A stretch of DNA of 64,000 nucleotides from CAUZIB01 sp963578805 (GTDB lineage: Bacteria; Acidobacteriota; Vicinamibacteria; Vicinamibacterales; UBA8438), in assembly GCA_963578805.1 (NCBI GenBank), contig CAUZDY010000007.1:36586-100585 (forward strand). The letters are read 5' to 3'. Position 1 is the first letter of the stretch; each line of letters starts with the position of its first letter. This document shows positions 58,046 through 64,000 of this stretch, piece after piece. The notes beneath the pieces were generated by a model. The model was not told where the DNA came from and searched no databases. It was given only the letters and a program-made list of their open reading frames with translations. Position numbers and translations under genes: made by a program.

Positions 58046-59284
58046 ATGAGTCATACATCCGTTTCACGGCGTCGATTTATACAGGCCGCTGGGGCTGCGA
58101 GTGTTTGGGTGCCGACGGCTGTCAAGGGGTATACAGGAGCCGAGATGCGTTCGATGAGTGCCCCACACGCACTTCAGGTCGGTGTCTCGAAGTGGGATCT
58201 GGACACACCGTCGCTCTGTGTAGATCTCGACGGGCTGGAAGCGAATCTGGCCACCATGCAGCGAACCGTGTCGGGCAATGGCATTGGTAGCCGTCCTCAC
58301 GCAAAGACGCACAAGTGTCCCGCCATTGCCAGGCTGCAGCGTGAAAGCGGGTCGGTCGGTATCTGTACGGCCAAAGTGGCTGAAGCGGAGGTGATGTTCG
58401 AGCACGGGATCGATCAAATTCTGTTGACAACCACCAACGTGACGCCGTTCAAGATTGAACGGGCCATGAGCTTGCGGAAGTGGTGCGCCGGATTCGTGCA
58501 GGCGACCGATACGTCCGAGAACGCACGTCTCTTGTCTGAAGCGGCCCAGGCAGCCGGTGTCGTGGCGGACGTGGTGGTCGATATCGATCCGGGTGGACAT
58601 CGAACGGGTATCACGCCCGGACAGCCTGCGCTCGAATTGGCGCAGCTTGTGGATCAGCTTCCAGGTCTTCGGCTGCGCGGTACGCTGTGCTACGACGGCG
58701 GGTCGCAACACAAGAAGGGATTTGACGAACGGAGAGCCCAGACGCTTGAGCGGCTGGCGCCTGCGGCTCAAACGAAGGTGCTGATGGAGCGGTCTGGCCT
58801 TAATACCGAGATCTTCAGCGGAGGCGGCACCGGGACCTACAACATTGACCATGAGACAGCTGGTATCACGGATGTTCAGGTCGGGAGTTATGTTTTCATG
58901 GATGCCAGTTACTTGGCGATCGGGGGAGCGTCGAATGCAGAGGTCTACGCCGACTTTGAACCGTCGCTGACGATTCTGACGACCGTGTTAAATGCCCAAT
59001 ACGAGGGAGTAGCGACGACCGATGCTGGAGCGAAGTCGTGCACGATAAACCAGCCGTGGCCACTGATCAAAGGGGAAACCGGGATGTCCTACCGAGCGGG
59101 GTCTGACGAATTCGGATCAATCCGATACGAAGACCCCAGCCGCACGTACCGTGTTGGTGACAAGCTTGAGCTGATCGTCTCGCATTGCGACCCCGTAGTG
59201 AACTTGTATGACCAGATGTATGCAGTTCGTGGAGAGACCGTCGAAGCTGTCTGGCCTATTGCCGCTCGTGGAATGTCAGCGTAA
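58046..59284 (+). CDS. DSD1/D-threonine aldolase-like PLP enzyme with a Tat signal
   Basis: 412 residues. The N-terminus SRRRFIQAAGAASV is a twin-arginine signal. The mature enzyme starts DTPSLCVDLDGLEANLATMQ, and SRPHAKTHKCP contains the PLP-lysine of fold-type III. Motifs of D-threonine aldolase/D-serine dehydratase follow: VVDIDPGGHRTGI, GTLCYDGGSQH, SGGGTGTYNID and, near the end, the metal-site pair LIVSHCDPVVNLYD. It would act on D-3-hydroxy amino acids in the periplasm, which suits an organism with secreted dipeptidases (inference). GGGGAG precedes the start. Confidence 0.9.
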   Translation: MSHTSVSRRRFIQAAGAASVWVPTAVKGYTGAEMRSMSAPHALQVGVSKWDLDTPSLCVDLDGLEANLATMQRTVSGNGIGSRPHAKTHKCPAIARLQRESGSVGICTAKVAEAEVMFEHGIDQILLTTTNVTPFKIERAMSLRKWCAGFVQATDTSENARLLSEAAQAAGVVADVVVDIDPGGHRTGITPGQPALELAQLVDQLPGLRLRGTLCYDGGSQHKKGFDERRAQTLERLAPAAQTKVLMERSGLNTEIFSGGGTGTYNIDHETAGITDVQVGSYVFMDASYLAIGGASNAEVYADFEPSLTILTTVLNAQYEGVATTDAGAKSCTINQPWPLIKGETGMSYRAGSDEFGSIRYEDPSRTYRVGDKLELIVSHCDPVVNLYDQMYAVRGETVEAVWPIAARGMSA

Positions 59285-59332
59285 CCGGCTCTGTTGCGGA
59301 GAAACGATGCTGTCGGGTTTAGGAAAGGGAGC

Positions 59333-59692
59333 TTAGGTGGTCGTTTCTGACGTTTCGGCGGCTTGTTCGACCGGTTGTCCTTCGGCTGGCGCCTCCAAGA
59401 TCTCGACGATCTCATCCCAGTCGTGCATGTTGATGGCGTCGTAGTCCGCCGGACATCCGAAGTCGCGTGGCTGTGGCGCGGTCGTGTTCCCGAGAGTGAC
59501 GCACAAACCGCAGCCGATGCACTTGTCAACGCGGACCGCACACACCCAGCGGTCGTGCGCGTCCTTCTCCTCGACGATACAGTCCTCAACCGGGCACGCA
59601 GCCTGACAGATCGAGCACGCGAATGCCCCAAAGCACCGCTCCGGATCAATTACAGCGATTCTTTTCGGTGCCCGCTTGCGCGGATTGCTCAT
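59333..59692 (-). CDS. Ferredoxin with two iron-sulfur cluster motifs
   Basis: 119 residues from the ATG at 59692 (59707 is possible). AVIDPERCFGAFACSICQAACP (first 20 given in part by position 16-37) has the C-x4-C-x2-C-x3-C arrangement instead of the classical C-x2-C-x2-C-x3-C, and KCIGCGLC with a later CP supplies the second site. An acidic tail follows. It is cytosolic and probably passes electrons to an unidentified oxidoreductase. The expanded spacing of the first motif suggests a modified cluster. Confidence 0.85.
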   Translation of the reverse strand: MSNPRKRAPKRIAVIDPERCFGAFACSICQAACPVEDCIVEEKDAHDRWVCAVRVDKCIGCGLCVTLGNTTAPQPRDFGCPADYDAINMHDWDEIVEILEAPAEGQPVEQAAETSETTT

Positions 59693-59758
59693 CAGCTTGG
59701 TCCACATCGCCGGTCGATTATATAGGAGACTGATACCAGTGATCAGGTAACGGGTGGG

Positions 59759-59965
59759 CTACCAGCCGCAACAGTCGGTCTTGAAGCCGCAAGCTGGGCA
59801 ACGCCAGACGGCGTGCATCCTAAACATTTCAGCACTGCAGCGCTCGCAAACCACGGCGGATTCGGCTGGCGGGACTGTGGTTTTGGGAAGAGGGGGCGGT
59901 GGCTTTCGAGGCTCGGTCATGGCTGAGTCGATTGGGTCGATTTTAGATCCTTGATCATAAGACAT
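59759..59965 (-). CDS. Small zinc-ribbon protein
   Basis: 68 residues (an internal ATG at 59920 gives 53). A proline-rich N-terminal part precedes a ribbon with VVCERCSAEMF and WRCPACGFKTDCCGW. Two CxxC knuckles make a zinc site; the final CC pair is unusual. It is 51 bases upstream of the ferredoxin gene on the same strand. Confidence 0.6.
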   Translation of the reverse strand: MSYDQGSKIDPIDSAMTEPRKPPPPLPKTTVPPAESAVVCERCSAEMFRMHAVWRCPACGFKTDCCGW

Positions 59966-60050
59966 CCGCGATTACCGATGTTTGAGTGTCTGCATCGAAG
60001 GCGTTACGGACCGGAGCCGGGGTATCATGAAACTAGAGGGGGGCGCGCGA

Positions 60051-60344
60051 GTGAATGAACGCACACAGGTCTTCATGACGACCGTGCTGGGCGCGGCGGT
60101 GGGCGGAGTGTTGGGCTGCCTCTATTTGACGGAGCGTGGCCAGCGAGTGAGGCTGCAGCTCGATTCGTTCTTCGATAGCGTGATCGACGAGATCCATCAG
60201 ATGGAACAGACCGTGGGCAAGGCGCGCGTTGCCGTCAACGAGGGCCGGCGAGCGATCGACGATGTTCTGCGGCCTGCTGAGGCTGGGGTGTCGTGGAAGT
60301 CGCGTGATTCAGGAGAGACGCCACAGGCCCGGCAGGTTCGCTAA
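60051..60344 (+). CDS. YtxH-like small membrane-anchored protein
   Basis: 97 residues from the GTG at 60051, seven bases after GAGGGGGG; an in-frame ATG at 60027 would add eight residues. One N-terminal helix (TTVLGAAVGGVLGCLYLTERG) and the TERGQRVR step match YtxH proteins, followed by an amphipathic helix. Function unknown, often linked to envelope stress. A strong upstream gene is absent. Confidence 0.6.
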   Translation: MNERTQVFMTTVLGAAVGGVLGCLYLTERGQRVRLQLDSFFDSVIDEIHQMEQTVGKARVAVNEGRRAIDDVLRPAEAGVSWKSRDSGETPQARQVR

Positions 60345-60593
60345 GTTCGACCTGTTGAAGTTGTTCCGTCTGGGGGTGAGCTGATCGGAGCAGCCGCTCG
60401 GTAGGTCTTGCCGCGGCTTCTTTGCAGTGAGGTTTTCACGTGTGCTTTGTCGATCGCGTACTGCGGCGCGGTCTTTCCGTTCACACTATTGTTGCTCGTC
60501 GTCTTTGTTCTTGGACGCTTTACGAATTTCGAAGCAGCGCGCACGACTGTCACCGACGGTGTCTAAGCGGCGCGTAGCTGTATTCTTAGAGTT
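60345..60593 (+). other. Spacer with a membrane-helix-like open stretch
   Basis: In the frame ending TAA near 60567 the sequence reads VFPFTLLLLVVFVLGRFTNF, which looks like a transmembrane helix, but no start codon or ribosome-binding site precedes it. It may be the tail of a lost small membrane protein. Confidence 0.25.
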
Positions 60594-61430
60594 ATGCGCA
60601 TTGCGTATCAGGGGGTGACCGGCGCTTACAGTGAAGCGGCCGCGCTGCGGCTCAACGCGTCGACTGACCTCATGTCGTGCTTATCGTTTGAGGACGTCTT
60701 CGCCGCGGTGGACAAGTGCCAGGCGACGCACGGGATCCTTCCGATCGAGAACACGATCGGAGGGACGATTCATCGGAACTACGACCTTTTACTTGAGCAC
60801 GAGTTCCCGATCGTCGGCGAGATCAAGCTGGCAGTGGTGCACCACTTAATCGTCAACCGTGGCACTACGCTCGAACAGGTCAAGCGGGTGTATTCCCACC
60901 CGCAAGGACTAGCGCAGTGTGAGCGGTTTCTTCGCCAGCTGAAAGGCGTCGAAATCGTAGCCACTTACGATACAGCCGGAAGCGCCAAGATGATCAAGGA
61001 GGAGCAGCTGATAGATAGCGCGGCGATCGCGTCCGAACGTGCAGCGCATAACTTTGGGTTGCAGGTTCTGCAGTCTGGGGTCCAGGACCACGCGGACAAC
61101 CTGACGCGCTTTCTGATTGTGGCCCAAGAAGCGACGCCGCTGGGACCACCCGACAAGACGACGATTGTGTTTCGTTTACCCAACGAAGCTGGTGCGTTGT
61201 TCAAAGCGCTGAGCGTGTTCGCATTGCGGGACATCGATCTCACCAAGCTCGAGAGTCGTCCGATCCCAGACCGCCCGTTCGAGTATCTGTTTTACGCGGA
61301 CCTGAGTGCGAACCCAGAAGAGCTTCGGTGTGCGCGCGCACTGATGCATCTTGCCGAGTTCGCGCCGTCACTCAAAACGCTCGGCTCGTATCCGTCGTGG
61401 AAGGAACTTGAGTCATCGGCCGCACGCTGA
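60594..61430 (+). CDS. pheA: Prephenate dehydratase
   Basis: 278 residues, monofunctional. IAYQGVTGAYSEAAA and THGILPIENTIGGTIHRNYDLL are in the catalytic domain; the catalytic Thr-Arg-Phe reads NLTRFLIVA. The C-terminal ACT domain (about 190-275) has the PNEAGALFKALSVFALRDIDLTKLESRP signature with the GALF and ESRP motifs that bind phenylalanine, so feedback inhibition is expected. It converts prephenate to phenylpyruvate. Confidence 0.95.
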   Translation: MRIAYQGVTGAYSEAAALRLNASTDLMSCLSFEDVFAAVDKCQATHGILPIENTIGGTIHRNYDLLLEHEFPIVGEIKLAVVHHLIVNRGTTLEQVKRVYSHPQGLAQCERFLRQLKGVEIVATYDTAGSAKMIKEEQLIDSAAIASERAAHNFGLQVLQSGVQDHADNLTRFLIVAQEATPLGPPDKTTIVFRLPNEAGALFKALSVFALRDIDLTKLESRPIPDRPFEYLFYADLSANPEELRCARALMHLAEFAPSLKTLGSYPSWKELESSAAR

Positions 61431-61604
61431 CAAGGCCGCAGTGTCACCCCTTGGCGTACGGATCAGTGCATAGCTTTGTCGTAATCACACCGTGGTCTGG
61501 AGCGCATCCTGATCTGCGCGTGACCATTGCAGTCAACGACAACGAGCGGCTACGATCATCCGTTCCTGCCTCGTTCAGCTGCGAACGCTTTAGGACATTC
61601 CATC

Positions 61605-61958
61605 ATGACATTTAATGCAGAAATCCTACTCAAAGGGCACGGCGAGGTTGTGGACGAAGTCATTCATCGCGATGGTCCTGAGCCAGCGGACTGGACAGAT
61701 GAAGATGTTCGCGAGGTTCTTAGTCTGACACTGCTGAGCTTTGATCGTGTTAAGAACCCAAACGCCGAGGATCGAAATATCTCTCTCCGCGGGTTGAGCT
61801 GGATCGTTACTCCCGTGGACGGGGGCGTCGCAATCGCGATCGAGATTCCTAGCGGAGCCGTGGTCGCCGGGCCGTTTGTCGTCGATGGTGACGCCCTGAC
61901 TTCGGCGGTGACGCGCGTACTAGCAAAGCCGGCGAACGACGGGTCGACAATCCACTGA
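61605..61958 (+). CDS. Conserved hypothetical small protein
   Basis: 117 residues from the ATG at 61605. No signal peptide. VVDEVIHRDGPEPADWTDEDVREVL and WIVTPVDGGVAIAIEIPSG suggest a helix plus beta strands. I do not recognise the family. It shares orientation with pheA and the next small gene. Confidence 0.6.
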   Translation: MTFNAEILLKGHGEVVDEVIHRDGPEPADWTDEDVREVLSLTLLSFDRVKNPNAEDRNISLRGLSWIVTPVDGGVAIAIEIPSGAVVAGPFVVDGDALTSAVTRVLAKPANDGSTIH

Positions 61959-61989
61959 CCTGAAGACTCGTGCCGGCAGGATCTGCATC

Positions 61990-62265
61990 ATGGGCAGAGT
62001 AGAGTCTGATGCGCTGGAGCATTATGATCTCGAGCGGATCTTCATCGCGGCGAGGTTGACGGAAGCCAGGCGTGTGGAGGAAGTCCTCACCTTGGAGGGT
62101 GTTGAGTATGTCGTCAACGTCGAGCCGTTTGTGGCGGGGATATTCTCGACGTTTAGGCCTAGACAGGGCGCGGTGTTCTACGTTACATCGACGCAAGCCG
62201 ACTACTCCCGTTCGAAGTTGATCGATGCGGGACTAGGTCGTGGAGTGATCGCGGAGAGGGTATAA
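61990..62265 (+). CDS. Conserved hypothetical small protein (DUF2007-like)
   Basis: 91 residues. LERIFIAARLTEARRVEEVLTLEGVEYVVNVEPF resembles the single alpha/beta domain in DUF2007-type 'signal-transducing' small proteins (strand, helix, strand with an E-x-A-x-x-V core). It lies 31 bases after the previous small gene and may be co-transcribed. Family assignment is tentative. Confidence 0.55.
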   Translation: MGRVESDALEHYDLERIFIAARLTEARRVEEVLTLEGVEYVVNVEPFVAGIFSTFRPRQGAVFYVTSTQADYSRSKLIDAGLGRGVIAERV

Positions 62266-62311
62266 GTCACGCGCGCGTGGATGTCGTCGGTAGAATAGGT
62301 TCACTTCGCCT

Positions 62312-62518
62312 CTACATGCCGAGGATGTCGACTACCCGACAAAGCTCGGCCTCCTGGAGAGCGGGTAGGGCGTCGCGGTCGCACAGCGGGGGATCTCCCA
62401 TTCGATGGGCGTCGCCACGAGTGGTCGTCACGAGGACCACTTCCGCATCCCACTCGACGTGGCGCCGCGCCAAACCGGCGGCGACAAAGCTCTCGTCGTC
62501 TGGATGGGCGAGAATCAT
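62312..62518 (-). pseudogene. PIG-L/LmbE-type deacetylase, truncated
   Basis: 68 codons keep the N-terminal metal site MILAHPDDESFVAAG, VVLVTTTRGDAHRMGDPPL and ALPALQEAELCRVVDILGM, and then a stop. Complete enzymes are over 220 residues; the rest, including the late His metal ligand, is gone. The frame upstream of the ATG (TPIPARILM) is also family-like, so the gene may once have been longer at both ends. Confidence 0.8.
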
Positions 62519-62595
62519 AAGGATGCGGGCTGGAATTGGCGTACGCCGAATATAGTCGATGCCGCCGGAGGCCGGTCTCTTTACCCTGATCGTCG

Positions 62596-62988
62596 CTACC
62601 TGCCCGACCCTCGCCGTATCCGGTCAAGGCTGAACGGCCCGACGGGCTGGGTGGCGACATACAAGAACAGGAAGCAATACAAAGCAGCGAGCTCGCCGCC
62701 GTTCAAGATCGGCCAAAACCCCCGCGGCGCGTGCGAGAGAAAATAGGCAAAGGCCATCTGCCCGCTGGCGATGAAAGCGATGTGAGGGACGAACAGCCCG
62801 AGCGCGATCAGGGCTCCGCCAAGGAATTCGATCACGCCGGCAGCACCGCGGAGCGACAGTAACTCCGCGCTGTTAGCATCGAGCACACCGAATAGTTTCT
62901 GCGCGCCGTGGCACGCAAAAAGTAAGCCGGACACAATTCGGATACCAGCGTATGCATAGTCTGAGTAGGGACCAAGCCATCGAGTCAA
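62596..62988 (-). CDS. DoxX family membrane protein
   Basis: 130 residues, TTG start with AGAGGAGG close upstream. Four helices: RIVSGLLFACHGAQKLFG, GVIEFLGGALIALGLFVPHIAFIA, MAFAYFLSHAPRG and the last helix to VATQPVG. The GAQKLFG and ELLSLRGAAGVIEFLGG segments are DoxX hallmarks. Function in bacteria is varied: thiosulfate:quinone reductase subunit or redox and detoxification. Confidence 0.9.
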   Translation of the reverse strand: MTRWLGPYSDYAYAGIRIVSGLLFACHGAQKLFGVLDANSAELLSLRGAAGVIEFLGGALIALGLFVPHIAFIASGQMAFAYFLSHAPRGFWPILNGGELAALYCFLFLYVATQPVGPFSLDRIRRGSGR

Positions 62989-63096
62989 TATGCCTCCTCT
63001 AGAAATTGCCGCAGCGTTTACTACCAGATTTCAGTGGGTAGACGGATACAGCGTCGATTCTGTTTACGAGAGTAAACTGATTCCAGTCCTGGCGGG

Positions 63097-63249
63097 ATGA
63101 GCAATCATGATGGCGGAACGATGCGCGCTGAGGAAATAATCCAGCGTTATGACGCAAAGGAAGCGGTATTTCAACACGGTGCGGGGATGCTCGTTGATAT
63201 TCTGAACGGCACCAACCTGGTGTCTCCTGCAACTGCGGAAACGGAGTGA
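63097..63249 (+). other. Possible small open frame of 50 codons
   Basis: ATG at 63097 to TGA at 63247-63249, reading MRAEEIIQRYDAKEAVFQHG within. It lacks a strong ribosome-binding site. I do not recognise it; it may be a truncated gene start. Confidence 0.25.
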
Positions 63250-63252
63250 TGA

Positions 63253-63633
63253 TTAGGAATGTGGGTGGGGACACTCTTCTAGCGAGTATTCTCTGGATTC
63301 TGGAGATCCGTCGCCGCCGTGGCCGTATGTTCCACTGTTGTATCGGTTTCGTGTTCCGCCCACGGAGTGTTTGACGCGATCTTCAAATTGGGCCGTAGCC
63401 GGCCCTCGACCCATAGAGGGTCCTCCGCACTCGATGAGCCAACCGACGCAAGTTACATCGTCTGGGAAATGCCAGGTAGGTAGCTCATTGACCGCGTAGA
63501 GCATCGTTTGCCACTTCGTGATGCCCAAAGCAGTGAAACGAGTTTTCTTATCATCCGGTTGCAGTGTGTAGCCAGCATCCTGGATCGCCGTCAAAGCAGT
63601 TGGATCTGACTGGAGTATTGAGTTGCTGTTCAT
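63253..63633 (-). CDS. Hypothetical protein, possibly a gene fragment
   Basis: 126 residues without signal peptide or membrane helix. FTALGITKWQTMLYAVNELPTW and DDVTCVGWLIECGGPSMGRGPA look conserved, but I cannot assign a family. The last 40 residues are low in hydrophobic content (YNSGTYGHGGDGSPES) and may be read-through after truncation. It is alone, with a weak ribosome-binding site. Confidence 0.35.
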   Translation of the reverse strand: MNSNSILQSDPTALTAIQDAGYTLQPDDKKTRFTALGITKWQTMLYAVNELPTWHFPDDVTCVGWLIECGGPSMGRGPATAQFEDRVKHSVGGTRNRYNSGTYGHGGDGSPESREYSLEECPHPHS

Positions 63634-63932
63634 TTCTAGATGGTCTAGCGAGCGACGTAGTCGACAAAGTGTTATCGCAAAGTAAGAAATACCCCGAAAC
63701 CCTTGTTGCTAGCGCTGAGGTCTGACCCCCGTCCCCGTTGAACTGCTAATCCGGTCACCAGACCGAATCCGTCTACTAGCGGTACGATATCGTTGACGAG
63801 GTGGATCTTGTTGATGGGCTTGGACGTTTGGGTAGTTCTGGGCACACTTTGTGCACACGATCCCCTCCTGAAGCCAGTTCTGGCAGTCGCTCAACGCGTG
63901 TAAGTAACTGATTGAAAAGAGTCGCAACATAT
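63634..63932. other. Spacer before the tRNA-Leu start, no gene seen
   Basis: A minus-strand frame with a CTKC pair (QEGIVCTKCAQNYPN) crosses this region but overlaps the tRNA and lacks other support. Confidence 0.3.
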
Positions 63933-64000
63933 GCCGAGGTGGCGAAACTGGCAGACGCACAGGACTTAAAAAGCGTTTGTCGTGATCGCAGAGGGGCCGA
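63933..64000 (+). tRNA. tRNA-Leu (UAA) 5' half; match lost inside the anticodon loop
   Basis: GCCGAGG acceptor strand, TG, the D-arm (GCGAAACTGGCAGACGC), anticodon stem CAGGA and loop CTTAAAA with TAA at 63967-63969 are all standard. After the loop the expected TCCTG is replaced by AGCGTTTGTCG, and no variable arm or T-arm appears before the window ends at 64000. Either the gene is interrupted (group I introns insert after U34 in this tRNA in other bacteria) or it is a fragment. Confidence 0.75.

Overview
The window looks like a chromosomal piece of an uncultured Acidobacteriota bacterium, most likely near the Vicinamibacteria. This is inference. It rests on the repertoire of secreted PQQ-type beta-propellers, mono- and diheme cytochromes, a DUF6152 protein, secreted 'HPDLQGVW'-type proteins, a VWFA-related protein remnant, DUF6644 membrane proteins and TTG/GTG starts on moderately GC-rich DNA. 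Housekeeping genes are scattered: the ribF end, cysS, tRNA-Gly, tRNA-Cys, typA, leuB, pheA and the start of a tRNA-Leu. They are separated by accessory blocks of exported redox enzymes.

Layout. 1-2.6 kb holds ribF (end), cysS, a yraN relic and two tRNA genes. 2.6-5.6 kb is a three-gene copper-monooxygenase cassette bounded on one side by tRNA-Cys and on the other by a 48-bp imperfect copy of that tRNA's 3' half, which suggests a past integration. 5.8-12.6 kb holds an M19 dipeptidase relic, a polysaccharide deacetylase, a frameshifted PQQ dehydrogenase, an arylamine N-acetyltransferase, a secreted protein and an RnfD-like membrane protein. 13-18.9 kb holds an intact M19 dipeptidase, a sugar-dehydrogenase/double CMD fusion and a heme lipoprotein. 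19-30.6 kb holds cyclophilin, an MscS channel, TypA, NHL and PQQ-like propellers, a cytochrome, the HPDL-type/DUF6152 pair and an SLC13 permease. 30.8-39.3 kb is a decay zone: an NCS1 permease relic, an intact PQQ dehydrogenase plus diheme cytochrome, and a leucine/branched-chain catabolic set. In that set the carboxyltransferase and the fused E1 dehydrogenase are intact, but the biotin carboxylase and acyl-CoA dehydrogenase are broken. 39.3-50 kb holds a LysR regulator, GGT, LeuB, a DUF6644/cytochrome group, a PQQ dehydrogenase behind a promoter with an inverted-repeat operator, and two more propellers. 50-62 kb holds an acyl-CoA ligase, an AttEFGH-like ABC cluster, CopC/CopD, a DSD1-type PLP enzyme, ferredoxin and PheA. 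The end holds DoxX, a PIG-L relic and the 5' half of tRNA-Leu(UAA), which stops matching a tRNA inside the anticodon loop.

Two themes stand out. One is a periplasmic oxidation economy: quinoproteins, propeller proteins and c-type cytochromes, with paralogous sets repeated across the window. The other is ongoing gene loss. At least eight recognisable relics lie between intact genes, with in-frame stops, frameshifts or internal deletions. A single frameshift could be a sequencing error, but this many independent relics are better explained by genome erosion, as seen in host-associated or streamlined lineages.
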